A DNA stretch of 33,902 nucleotides, from positions 1-33,902 of the forward strand of contig JAGGVN010000042.1 of the NCBI GenBank assembly GCA_021158005.1, given 5' to 3'. This document shows, in pieces, positions 1-8,567 of the stretch (positions are counted from its first letter, which is position 1; each line of letters starts with the position of its first letter). The notes under the pieces are model-generated. The model did not search any database and was not told where the DNA came from. It was given only the letters and a program-made list of their open reading frames with translations. The DNA is from Candidatus Aerophobota bacterium. Its GTDB lineage: Bacteria; Aerophobota; Aerophobia; Aerophobales; JAGGVN01. Both the position numbers and the translations under genes were made by a program.

Positions 1-1053
1 CGCAAAGTCTATTCCGATGCTGAGCATCCTGAAGTTATGCACCACGCTTTTACAGATCTTACCTATTTTCAAGGTGAATTTTTTATTACCTTCCGCAAAG
101 GACACTCTCACGGAATCCCCACTCCTTGCACGGCCAAATCCGAAGTAATAGTGGTCCTACGTTCTGGTGACGGTATCGCGTGGTCCGAGGATGCTATATT
201 GAAAGTTGGTGGTCGGGATAATCGTGATCCAAAATTTTTACAGGTAGATAGACAGCTCATAGTCTATACTCCCTGCGTGACTTTATCTAAACCTCATCAT
301 ATTATGAGCTACGGGTTTCAAAGGCTTGGTCCGGGAAAATGGAGCCAGCCTTTTGAGTGTGCTCCCGGTGTCTTCTGGCGTCCAAAGAAGTGGGGTGATA
401 AGTATGTAGTTCCTGTATATAGCTGGCCGGAAAAAGATGCTGCGGTGAAGCTTCTCTCCAGTAAAGATGGACAGAACTGGAAGGTAGTCTCTAATATTCT
501 CCCTTATGAAACAGACGGCGATGAAACTGACCTCTTAGTAGAGGATAATAAACTTGTAGCTTTTTCCCGAACAGAAAAGGGAAGTGGATTTAAGATGCTC
601 ATCTCTACCTACATTCCTTCAGAAAATCAGTGGGAAACAATATCTTCTGGTCGAATTATCCAAGCACCCTGTGTTTTTAAAGCTGAAGAAAAAACAATAC
701 TTATTGGTCGCTACTGTTCACAATCAGATGAGCGTTTTAGAGAATTAGAAAAAGATTGGCATATTTTCTGTAGGGGTACTCCAGATGAAATAAAAAAAGT
801 AGACCCGGCCCGCATAGAAGAATACCATCATGGCCTGCGCACAGGAATCTTCTTAATGGAGGGCACGCGGCCGCGTCTGGTAATGGAACTCTTAAGCGCT
901 GGAGATTCAAGCTACACGGGTGTAGTTCAATACGGAGATGAATATCTAATCAGTGACTATTCTATGCATGAATATTACCGACCCATCCGCCAGCCTGGAG
1001 ATTGGGAGACACCTGCAGATATCTATATCTCCCGTATTCGCCTGGGAATGTAA
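1..1053 (+). CDS. Sialidase/BNR-repeat-like protein, 5' end outside the window
   Basis: The reading frame is open to the left edge (it begins Arg-Lys-Val-Tyr before the first Met at 37), so the true start is probably upstream and at least 350 residues are visible. Two Asp-box-like motifs, SGDGIAW and SKDGQNW, lie near visible residues 55 and 154. They are typical of six-bladed beta-propeller sialidases and related exo-glycosidases. The protein is rich in beta strands with regularly spaced Trp, Gly and Asp. I see no signal peptide in the visible part, but the true N terminus is missing. It is followed after 64 bp by a GH35-like gene with a good ribosome site, so a shared carbohydrate operon is likely. 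Substrate is unknown: sialidase-fold proteins also include non-catalytic and non-sialic-acid enzymes. Confidence 0.7.
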   Translation, partial: RKVYSDAEHPEVMHHAFTDLTYFQGEFFITFRKGHSHGIPTPCTAKSEVIVVLRSGDGIAWSEDAILKVGGRDNRDPKFLQVDRQLIVYTPCVTLSKPHHIMSYGFQRLGPGKWSQPFECAPGVFWRPKKWGDKYVVPVYSWPEKDAAVKLLSSKDGQNWKVVSNILPYETDGDETDLLVEDNKLVAFSRTEKGSGFKMLISTYIPSENQWETISSGRIIQAPCVFKAEEKTILIGRYCSQSDERFRELEKDWHIFCRGTPDEIKKVDPARIEEYHHGLRTGIFLMEGTRPRLVMELLSAGDSSYTGVVQYGDEYLISDYSMHEYYRPIRQPGDWETPADIYISRIRLGM

Positions 1054-1117
1054 AACTTTCCAAAAAGCATTGAAAAATGTCTTTAATATGAATATCACGT
1101 GATTAGGGAGGCTTGGT

Positions 1118-3382
1118 ATGGATATTTCAGTTGCACGCGATTATCTGGTGATTGACGGTAAACCCAGATTTATTTTTGGGGGTGATTTTAATTATACAAG
1201 AACACCCCGCCGTCATTGGCGAGACCGTCTTCTAAAAATGAAAACTGCTGGCCTGAATACAGTTACTTTTTACACAACCTGGGCTTATCATGAGCCCTCC
1301 AAAGATTCGTGGAATTGGTCTGGAGACCACGATCTTGCTCACTTTATTGACCTGATTCATAATGAGGGTATGTGGGTAATTGCTCGTTTGGGACCTTTTG
1401 TTCACGGTGAGTGGCGTAATGGTGGACTCCCCCAATGGGTGATCGATGAGTTAGGTCCTAAGGTCCGCACCAATAGCCCTGAATACCTTGAGTTAACTCG
1501 CAAATGGTATGAACAGGTCTTATCTATTATCGTTCCCCGGCTAATAACCCGGGGAGGTCCTATCATTATGGTGCAACTTGAAAATGAACTGGGCTCAGCG
1601 GGCAGCAGGGGTGATGATATTGCCCGGGGCGCTGTTAATCCTGAAGAAAATACAAAACATATTCTTTTTTATCACAGAATTGTTCGTGAGCATGGGGTGG
1701 ATGTTCCCATTATTGACATAAACAAATTTCCCGGAAAAGAAAATATCGAAAACCTTATAGATGCAAAAGGATGCTATATTACCAGCTGTTTTGGGGGTGA
1801 GGGAGAGTTTCCTCCCCTGACTACCGAGAAATGGAATAATCATAAACGACCCCTCATTTCTATTGAAACAATGGGAGGAATGTTTGTTCGCTACTTCGAT
1901 TGGCCACCCTATCGCCACACTAATGGATATCAGGGACCAATAGTCCAACCCGAACTTATTGAGGCTATTACCTATCACCACCTTGCTGAAGGATATAACG
2001 GAATTAATTACTATACCTTTGTAGATGGACAACACCCTGAAGGAGGCGCCGAACGAATGTTACCTCCACGGGATATGAATTTTCAGGCACCCATCACCGT
2101 GGTAGGAAATCTGAGGGAATCGTATCGAATTATAAAACGTATTGGCTGGTTTCTGCGTGCTTTCCAGCAAGAGATTTTACGCAGTCAACCCAATGCAAAC
2201 TGGATGAGTGCCGTAAGTTATGGTTGGGCCCATCCAGGAGTGGAGAGCAGCGGAGATCTCTTTGAAAACTACCATAAGGAAGCTGAACCTGTCCCGGACC
2301 ATCTGCGTCATATACAAAGAGTTGAATGCCTGGGTCGTGTAACCCGTGGCCTTAATCTTAGTGAAAGTAACTTTGCCTTCCTTTTGAATACTAAAGTTCA
2401 GGGAACACATTGGCTGCGCGATATTCGCCTTTTAACTAATCCCCGAGGGATATCCTGTGAAGTATGGCAAGAATATCCCCAGCTAATTCAAATAAGCTTG
2501 CCACCTCAAAGAAATAAATGTCTCCCTTTTTATGTGAAGGTAGCCCCCGGAAGCTTCCTTGAATATTCAACGGCAGAGCTCCTGGATAGACGCCAGTTTG
2601 ATAACGGTGTTCAGGTTATCCTGCATGCTGAGGCTAATGAGATGACTGAAACCAGCCTTGTTTTACCCCATCAGGGTGAGATAAAGAAAAAAGAAGAAGC
2701 AATGGTTTTTTGGCAAAGTCCTCATACTCTCCGTGTTTTATCTACTCCCGGCCCAGATATGCAAATTATCTGTATTGATAACGAAATTCCTATCCGTTTA
2801 GTATTAATGGAAAGAAAATTAGCGGGTGATGTCTGGGAAATAATCTCTCCCCAGGGAATGCTTGTCGCCGCTTCTAATATGCGCCTCCTTGAAAGTTGCT
2901 TTGAGGATAAAAAAACAAAGATTCGCATCCAGAGTAATGAAATGGACTTCGACCTTTTCCTACTTACTCCCTTAGCTCTTTTTCTGAAAGGTCCTTTTAT
3001 TACCCTAAAAGAAGAATATAATCCAAAATTCGGCCTTTACCGTGCTTCAGGAACTATTAATATGCCTTGCCCAAAGATAGACTTTTCCCGGAAGAAAGTT
3101 GGTAAATTTTATATATGGGAAGCGGAAATAAAACCTGAACTATTGACCGGTTTAAGAGATCTGGTTCTTTATATTCAGTATGAGGGAACCTCAGCGAAGG
3201 CTACACTCAATGGTAAACTTATTAGTGACCATGCCTTTGGCCAATACCTTTTTTGGGAAATTGGTCTTAGTGATTGCATAGGTGAAGGTGGACTTTTAAG
3301 AATTGAATTTGAGAACTGCCGTAAAGCTGATGTTTTGATTCGACCAATTGTGGAATTTGAGGCTGAAATAAACTGGAAATAA
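1118..3382 (+). CDS. GH35-family beta-galactosidase-like glycoside hydrolase
   Basis: This 754-residue protein should remove terminal beta-galactose or a related sugar from oligosaccharides. The N-terminal 330 residues form the GH35 TIM barrel. The GPFVHGEWRNGGLPQW block (about 92-107) matches the family signature. QLENELG carries the likely acid/base Glu157. ISIETMGG carries Glu250, the best candidate nucleophile from its position relative to characterised GH35 enzymes. The C-terminal 400 residues look like beta-sandwich accessory domains. The start is set by GGGAGG just upstream. No signal peptide is visible, so a cytosolic enzyme acting on imported oligosaccharide is likely. It sits between a sialidase-like gene and a GH123-N-like gene, with 30 bp to the next one. 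The fold and family are fairly certain; substrate specificity is not. Confidence 0.85.
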   Translation: MDISVARDYLVIDGKPRFIFGGDFNYTRTPRRHWRDRLLKMKTAGLNTVTFYTTWAYHEPSKDSWNWSGDHDLAHFIDLIHNEGMWVIARLGPFVHGEWRNGGLPQWVIDELGPKVRTNSPEYLELTRKWYEQVLSIIVPRLITRGGPIIMVQLENELGSAGSRGDDIARGAVNPEENTKHILFYHRIVREHGVDVPIIDINKFPGKENIENLIDAKGCYITSCFGGEGEFPPLTTEKWNNHKRPLISIETMGGMFVRYFDWPPYRHTNGYQGPIVQPELIEAITYHHLAEGYNGINYYTFVDGQHPEGGAERMLPPRDMNFQAPITVVGNLRESYRIIKRIGWFLRAFQQEILRSQPNANWMSAVSYGWAHPGVESSGDLFENYHKEAEPVPDHLRHIQRVECLGRVTRGLNLSESNFAFLLNTKVQGTHWLRDIRLLTNPRGISCEVWQEYPQLIQISLPPQRNKCLPFYVKVAPGSFLEYSTAELLDRRQFDNGVQVILHAEANEMTETSLVLPHQGEIKKKEEAMVFWQSPHTLRVLSTPGPDMQIICIDNEIPIRLVLMERKLAGDVWEIISPQGMLVAASNMRLLESCFEDKKTKIRIQSNEMDFDLFLLTPLALFLKGPFITLKEEYNPKFGLYRASGTINMPCPKIDFSRKKVGKFYIWEAEIKPELLTGLRDLVLYIQYEGTSAKATLNGKLISDHAFGQYLFWEIGLSDCIGEGGLLRIEFENCRKADVLIRPIVEFEAEINWK

Positions 3383-3412
3383 ACTTTAAATATCATTGGA
3401 GGAGATAAGACT

Positions 3413-5836
3413 ATGGTAAAAAATCCTAAGGTATGGGTGGTAGATCCCTTAGTTAAGGTTCAATCCGATACCTTACCTGAAGATACCTACGGACAAATAG
3501 AACTAACTATCTGTCGGGGAGAGTATGAAAGTATACAAATAGCTCTCAGAGCCGAAGACAAGAAGGTTACTCTCTGTTGCCAAACGGAAGATTTGACTCA
3601 GGCACTCGGGGAAGAGATTCTCAAAGCAGAAAATCTTGAGCTGCGATTAGTGGATTATACATCGGCCAAGGAGGGCAGGAAAGGCTCATCTCTCTCAGGA
3701 ATTACTCCTAAAACATCTTCTGAGATATCCGATTCCTTGCTGCCTTTGCCAGACTTACTTGAATTGGAACCTCAGTACACACGAGCAATCTGGCTTACTA
3801 TTTATGCACCCCGAGAGGCACCAGCCGGGGCCTATATTGGTAACCTCACCCTACGCACAGATACCAGTGAAGTAGTTATTCCTTTACTAGTGAAGATTTT
3901 AGATATCACTTTACCTCTTTATACTCCTCCTCTTAAACAAGTAGCTACACAATATGGCCTAAAAATTTGGCCAGAAGAAGATTGGAAGCTTATTGATACC
4001 TATACTCAAGAAGGGGATAAACAAAGAGCAACCAGCTCTATTCGTTCCGAAATGCTTCGTGAGGGCGCAGAGGATTTAAAACTTCTCTGGCTCCTCGAAC
4101 AAGCACAAATTAAACTTGCTAAACAACGAGGTCTTGATCTTAATGAATTTGACCCCAGAGCCTCTGGTAAGAAGATTTGTTCTCCAATAATTAATGGCTT
4201 ACCTGGTTGTACTAATATCCACGCCTTGCATAAAATACGCCGTGAGATTATTGCTGCTATTCAAAGAACTCAGGTCCCTTTAGTGGATCTTAGTCATACC
4301 TTAACTGTAAAGGCAAGCGTTGCTCCTAATACTCCGGCAGATTTTGCCTATGGTAGTGAAGGACGATTCTCTTTTCAGTTTCAAATTGAATGTTCACCCC
4401 CAGAGAGAGTAGAGCTTGGTGATTATCTTCGTTTTACCTTCCGGGATTTATTCACTAACAGACTAACCTTTTATAACCATCCCCTAAAAAAACCTCTTAG
4501 GGGTAAAATGAAGATAACCTTAAGTGCAAAAGAAGTAAAACTTGAACCTTCTTCCTATCATGTTCGAATAGATTTTATGCGGAAGGATACTTCTCTTTCT
4601 CCAATAGCACCCGGCTCTTGTCAAGTTTATATAACTCGTGAGAACGAATCCCCAAAACATTTTCTGGCTAGCTTTATAACTTCGCGCCTTGCCTATATGT
4701 GGGATGAGAAGAGAAAAATATATTACCATATACTTCCTGGCAGATTACCGTATTCGGGAGATCCTTTCGATCCGACCAGTCGTCCTCTCTATGAGAGGGA
4801 GCTTCGCCTGGAGATAATTCGTATAAGATATGAAGATTGGACCGGCCTTCATCCCATGGAGGTATCTGTTCCCGAAGCTCAGCATGATGGAGGTATGGGT
4901 CTTTTATATGCTGCCAAAGTATTCCGTAAAATAGGAGAATTAGAAAGAGCTCTTTTTTGTGAAAGAGCACTGCGGCGCATTATTAGTTTAGTGCTTAGAA
5001 AAATGATTACGGAGGATAAAACGGGATATAAATGTGCTAAACCCTGGGGACCCCGCCAGCAAGATACCATCTTACTCAAGTTTCTTTGTGAAGCATTTTT
5101 ATACTTTCGGGATACTGTTGGTGATAAGGAATATGCCCAGGAGCTCCTTAAAGAGATAAGATTAATTGGAGAATACCAATTTTCTTTGCCAAACTTTTTG
5201 GGATGTTCAGAAGGAAAAGTCTATGATGGGCGTATCTTAGTTGGCTTATCTACCTATTGTCTCACCGAGTATAAACTAAATGGTCAGTTCAATAAGGCTC
5301 ATACAGAGGAGATATTAAGTTTTGCTTCTAAGATGAGTGAAAATATCCTCCGTTACAGAGGCTGGTATGATAACGGAGGACCAGAAGGACATGATGGCTA
5401 TGGAACTATGAACGCTATCTGGGGTCTCCTATCAGCTCGGCGAATTGCTTTAGTTGTGGGAGATAAACATTTAGCAGAAGTATTTAAAAAGAGTATTTTA
5501 ACTGCTTTTAACTTTCTCGCCCGAACAAATAGTAGCCTTACTGGATATACCCAGTGGATTCCCTCCCGTCACGGAGCCTGGTGTGCTGGTGATATGTATC
5601 AAATGCTTAATGAAATTGAAGAGCAATTCGGAAAGAATAAAATAGTCCAATGGTATCGTTCCCATCTCCTGGATCGGGATATTAACTACTTCACCAGGCA
5701 GAACTCCTCCTATGGGGAAACATCCTCCTTTGGGAGTCGCAATGCCCTTGGAGCTATTCTCAGGGAGTGTGAAGAATATAAACAGGCTATAATCCAGAAC
5801 CACTCTAAAAGACTTTTTAAAGAAGATAGGAGCTAA
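3413..5836 (+). CDS. Large protein with GH123-N/DUF4091-like N terminus and helical C-terminal domain
   Basis: An 807-residue protein of unknown reaction. Residues 1-175 resemble the beta-sandwich found at the start of GH123/DUF4091 proteins: RGEYESIQIAL at 35-45, then APREAPAGAYIGNL at 132-145, then the ITLPLY boundary. Residues about 180-285 are helical and 290-430 return to beta structure. Residues about 470-790 look like an alpha/alpha toroid, as in many polysaccharide lyases and GH-type enzymes, with a conserved-looking DNGGPEGHDGYG stretch near 650-665. I cannot name a catalytic pair. Its ATG follows GGAGGAG and lies 30 bp after the GH35 gene, so the two are probably co-transcribed. No signal peptide is visible. 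It is probably a glycan-processing enzyme, but that rests on context and fold. Confidence 0.6.
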   Translation: MVKNPKVWVVDPLVKVQSDTLPEDTYGQIELTICRGEYESIQIALRAEDKKVTLCCQTEDLTQALGEEILKAENLELRLVDYTSAKEGRKGSSLSGITPKTSSEISDSLLPLPDLLELEPQYTRAIWLTIYAPREAPAGAYIGNLTLRTDTSEVVIPLLVKILDITLPLYTPPLKQVATQYGLKIWPEEDWKLIDTYTQEGDKQRATSSIRSEMLREGAEDLKLLWLLEQAQIKLAKQRGLDLNEFDPRASGKKICSPIINGLPGCTNIHALHKIRREIIAAIQRTQVPLVDLSHTLTVKASVAPNTPADFAYGSEGRFSFQFQIECSPPERVELGDYLRFTFRDLFTNRLTFYNHPLKKPLRGKMKITLSAKEVKLEPSSYHVRIDFMRKDTSLSPIAPGSCQVYITRENESPKHFLASFITSRLAYMWDEKRKIYYHILPGRLPYSGDPFDPTSRPLYERELRLEIIRIRYEDWTGLHPMEVSVPEAQHDGGMGLLYAAKVFRKIGELERALFCERALRRIISLVLRKMITEDKTGYKCAKPWGPRQQDTILLKFLCEAFLYFRDTVGDKEYAQELLKEIRLIGEYQFSLPNFLGCSEGKVYDGRILVGLSTYCLTEYKLNGQFNKAHTEEILSFASKMSENILRYRGWYDNGGPEGHDGYGTMNAIWGLLSARRIALVVGDKHLAEVFKKSILTAFNFLARTNSSLTGYTQWIPSRHGAWCAGDMYQMLNEIEEQFGKNKIVQWYRSHLLDRDINYFTRQNSSYGETSSFGSRNALGAILRECEEYKQAIIQNHSKRLFKEDRS

Positions 5837-5968
5837 AAGGTTTTATGAGAGTAAAAGCTATCCCACCTCCTTTTGTAAATTCTTAACTTAATAGGCTCAA
5901 AGCTATTATATCAAAATCTCTATCTTTATGGAATACTCCCCGGTTTCTTTATTTTTTTCCGTGATGAT

Positions 5969-5998
5969 TTGACTTTTTTGATAAAGTATGGCATAAAA
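5969..5998 (+). promoter_or_regulatory. Possible promoter for the aldo/keto reductase gene
   Basis: TTGACT at 5969 is followed after 17-18 nt by CATAAA/ATAAAA at 5992-5998, preceded by TATGG. The match is moderate. It lies about 125 nt upstream of the reductase start, with a hairpin-forming dispersed repeat in between. Confidence 0.35.
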
Positions 5999-6007
5999 AG
6001 GATAAAT

Positions 6008-6060
6008 ATGTGTAGGATGTGCCCCTGTGCTACGAATACAGCGTAGCCTTGGAGTTTATC
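6008..6060 (-). repeat. Dispersed intergenic repeat, copy 1
   Basis: Read on the - strand this copy runs GATAAACTCCAAGGCTAC, then a loop, then GTAGC, then GGGGCACATCC. The GCTAC/GTAGC arms (6029-6033 and 6043-6047) form a short stem. The same elements recur at 14981, 29301 and, in part, 33615. All copies are intergenic. Confidence 0.6.
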
Positions 6061-6121
6061 TCAGCGCAGAAAAAAAAGGGAAGAATTTTAGAAAAACTAA
6101 ATTATTCCCAGGAGAAAAAAA

Positions 6122-7054
6122 ATGAAAGAAAGAGTGCAGCTTGGTAAAAGTGGCCTGAAGGTAAGTCCTATCTGTTTTGGATGCTGGCAAATGGGACAAA
6201 CTTATTGGGGAAAACAACCTGAAGATGTGCTAATTCGAGCTGTCCACACTGCTTTTGAATATAATGTGAATTTTTTTGATACCGCTGATGCTTATGGTGA
6301 TGGAATAGCGGAAAAAATACTGGGGAAAGCAATAAAAGAGCTACCCCGGGATAAAATAATAATAGCTACCAAGGTATTTCACCATTTTTATCCTGATGGA
6401 CATCGCCATCCTGATCTTTCCAAGAAATATATTTTATATGAATGCGAGAAATCTCTTGAACGATTAGGGATAGATTATATAGACCTTTATCAAGCTCATT
6501 CCTATGAGATCTATACCCCTATGGAAGAAATAGCCGAAGCCTTTGAAAAGCTTAAAAGAGAAGGGAAAATTCGCGCTTATGGGGTAAGTAATTTTACTCT
6601 TGAACAGTTACGTTTAGCAAGAAAATATGGTTCCTTTTCTACTCTTCAACCATACTATAACCTGCTTGAACCCGGGATAGAAAAAGACCTTTTACCTTAT
6701 TGCTACGGAGAAAAATTAGGGGTTTTAGTTTATAGTCCTCTGCTTCGGGGAATCCTCACCGGTAAGTTCACCGGTAAAGAAGTATTCTCGGACCTCAGGG
6801 CAAATGATTTGCGCTTTAAAGGAAAGCGCTTTCAGGAATTAGTGAGAAAAGTAGAGAAACTTAAACCGGTAGCAAAAGATAAGGGAATGAGTGTCACTCA
6901 ACTAACTCTTTTAACTACTCTTTCTCATCCCGCTATTCACTCAGCTATTGTAGGAATAAAGAATTCTGCGCAAATCAAGGAAGCGGCAGAAGTGATGAGA
7001 TATAAAGATTTAACGCTCCCCGAATACTACCAGGTGCGCTCTCTTTTAAGTTAA
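6122..7054 (+). CDS. Aldo/keto reductase
   Basis: A 310-residue NAD(P)H-dependent oxidoreductase of the aldo/keto reductase superfamily, a TIM barrel that reduces carbonyls or oxidises alcohols. The catalytic tetrad is visible: Asp53 and Tyr58 in FFDTADAYGDG, Lys84 in ATKVFHH, and His126 in DLYQAHSYE. The GVSNF motif at 154-158 and the C-terminal AIVGIKNSAQI cofactor region are also present. Length is normal for the non-fused subfamily. The ATG is preceded by AGGAG. It follows the glycosidase genes after a 285-bp gap and may handle sugar-derived aldehydes or ketoses, but the sequence does not reveal the substrate. Confidence 0.9.
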   Translation: MKERVQLGKSGLKVSPICFGCWQMGQTYWGKQPEDVLIRAVHTAFEYNVNFFDTADAYGDGIAEKILGKAIKELPRDKIIIATKVFHHFYPDGHRHPDLSKKYILYECEKSLERLGIDYIDLYQAHSYEIYTPMEEIAEAFEKLKREGKIRAYGVSNFTLEQLRLARKYGSFSTLQPYYNLLEPGIEKDLLPYCYGEKLGVLVYSPLLRGILTGKFTGKEVFSDLRANDLRFKGKRFQELVRKVEKLKPVAKDKGMSVTQLTLLTTLSHPAIHSAIVGIKNSAQIKEAAEVMRYKDLTLPEYYQVRSLLS

Positions 7055-7075
7055 TATACAGTATCCTGACTATAA

Positions 7076-7102
7076 CTCCTCCAAAGGCAAGGAGAATTTT
7101 TT
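7076..7102 (+). terminator. Possible weak terminator after the aldo/keto reductase
   Basis: CTCCT at 7076-7080 pairs with AGGAG at 7090-7094 and is followed by a T-run at 7097-7102. The stem is only five pairs, so this is tentative. Confidence 0.35.
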
Positions 7103-7173
7103 AGGTTTCATCAAAATATTTGATATCTTAAAGAGTACAGCAGGAAATCACTAAATAGCAAATGGAGGTAAAA

Positions 7174-7545
7174 ATGATGACAGGGGGACTGATATTATTA
7201 GCGGTGGGTTTATCTTCCCTATCGACATTAATGATAGGAAAATTTTCCTTTTTCCCTGAGACCTCCGGGTATCTAATATTCGGCTTAATTTGGCTCGGTT
7301 TCTCATCTCTTTTTGTGGGAACGGCTCTGGTCGTTGCTTACCTCTTTTCGAGGATATTGAAAGAAAAAATGGAGGTAGAGGAAGTAAAGGCAAAAGTGGA
7401 GCCTCAGAAAAATCCTTTTCATATTCTCGATGATTGGAATTTGCAGTTAGATTTCCAAAGGTGGCTGGAAGGACATCAAGGAGCGAGTGCCGGACAAATT
7501 CTTAAGGAGATCAAGAATTTATTGGCTACTTCTAAATATGAATAA
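7174..7545 (+). CDS. Small two-helix membrane protein of unknown function
   Basis: A protein of about 123 residues that I do not recognise. Two hydrophobic segments lie near residues 3-22 and 32-56, followed by a charged cytoplasmic-type tail that ends in an amphipathic segment with NPFHILDDW and LDFQRWLEG. An upstream ATG at 7162 overlaps the ribosome site GGAGGT (7164-7169), so the real start is 7174 or 7177. The ABC exporter genes start 149 bp later. It might belong with them, but the gap contains a possible hairpin and no shared function can be shown. Confidence 0.55.
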   Translation: MMTGGLILLAVGLSSLSTLMIGKFSFFPETSGYLIFGLIWLGFSSLFVGTALVVAYLFSRILKEKMEVEEVKAKVEPQKNPFHILDDWNLQLDFQRWLEGHQGASAGQILKEIKNLLATSKYE

Positions 7546-7569
7546 TACGGATTATTCTCTAAAAAATTA

Positions 7570-7628
7570 CTCTCCTAAAAAGATTTGCTTATCTTCCCAA
7601 CCTGAGTGAGAGAAGAAGGAGAGCTTTT
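7570..7628 (+). terminator. Possible terminator or attenuator hairpin before the ABC exporter genes
   Basis: CTCTCCT at 7570-7576 can pair with AGGAGAG at 7617-7623, followed by CTTTTT. A nested AAGAT/ATCTT hairpin lies in the loop. The long loop makes the call weak. Confidence 0.3.
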
Positions 7629-7694
7629 TGCATTGATGGCGGAATATCCCCCTCAAGTAATTTAAGATTCAAAATAAATAGGAGAAGAGTATAA

Positions 7695-8567
7695 GTGAAT
7701 GAGTCCCTGGTAGAAGTAGAGAATTTAAGAAAAAGTTACGGGAAGACCGAAGCCCTAAAAGGAATTAGTTTTAAAGTAAATAAAGGAGAAATATTTACCC
7801 TTATCGGTCCCAATGGAGCCGGAAAAACTACAACTCTTGAAATTATAGAAGGATTAAGAAAGAAAGACGGCGGAAAAATTAGAGTTTTTGGAGAAGATGT
7901 AGAAAAAGGAATTTCCAGAATTAAACCTAAAATTGGGGTGCAACTCCAGCACGGAGCGTTATATGAATACCTGACCGTAAAGGAAGTATTGATTCTCTTT
8001 GCCAGTTTCTATAAAAAGAGAGCCAGCATAGAGGCCATCTTAAAAAAGATGGCTCTTAAAGAGATAGCTCATAAGTGGACAAAAGCACTTAGTGGTGGTC
8101 AACTTCAACGCCTGCGCATTGCTACTACTCTGGTCAATGACCCTGAGCTCCTTTTCTTAGATGAGCCTACTACAGGCTTAGACCCCCAATCAAGAAGATA
8201 TATCTGGAAAATGATAGAAGACTTAAGAGAGGAGGGAAAGACTATTCTCCTTACCACTCATTATATGGAAGAGGCTGAGAAACTGGCTAATAGAATAGCT
8301 ATAATAGATAGGGGAGAAATTCTCTCCATAGGCACCCCCGCAGATTTAATCACCAAATATGGGGGGAAAGCAGGAATGTATATCCGGGTAATAGAGAAAA
8401 AAGAAGAGAAAGAATACAGAATAAATTTAAAAAACTCCGGAGCCGAAGCTCCTCAAATATTGCAAGAATTTGCAAAGAAAGGAATAGAAGTTAAATATGT
8501 AGAAATAAAGACCCCTAATATGGAAGATGTATTTATCAACTTAACCGGGAAGGAGTTAAGAGAGTAA
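7695..8567 (+). CDS. ABC transporter ATP-binding protein (ABC-2/DrrA type)
   Basis: A 290-residue ATPase subunit that powers an ABC-2 exporter at the inner face of the membrane. Walker A GPNGAGKT is at 38-45, the Q-loop region VQLQHGALYEYL near 82-93, the signature LSGGQ at 132-136, Walker B LLFLDE at 152-157, and an H-loop in TTHYMEEAE. The C-terminal 80 residues are the extension usual in the DrrA/CcmA-like group. The start is GTG: GGAGAAG lies 7 nt upstream and no in-frame ATG is near. Its stop overlaps the permease start (TAATG), implying coupled translation. The cargo (drug, lipid or polysaccharide) cannot be told from sequence. Confidence 0.93.
   Translation: MNESLVEVENLRKSYGKTEALKGISFKVNKGEIFTLIGPNGAGKTTTLEIIEGLRKKDGGKIRVFGEDVEKGISRIKPKIGVQLQHGALYEYLTVKEVLILFASFYKKRASIEAILKKMALKEIAHKWTKALSGGQLQRLRIATTLVNDPELLFLDEPTTGLDPQSRRYIWKMIEDLREEGKTILLTTHYMEEAEKLANRIAIIDRGEILSIGTPADLITKYGGKAGMYIRVIEKKEEKEYRINLKNSGAEAPQILQEFAKKGIEVKYVEIKTPNMEDVFINLTGKELRE

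Noticed and set aside
5836-5885. Terminator after the GH123-N-like gene
   Set aside because: Only a 6-bp AAAAGG/CCTTTT pairing with a loop of more than 30 bases; too weak to call.
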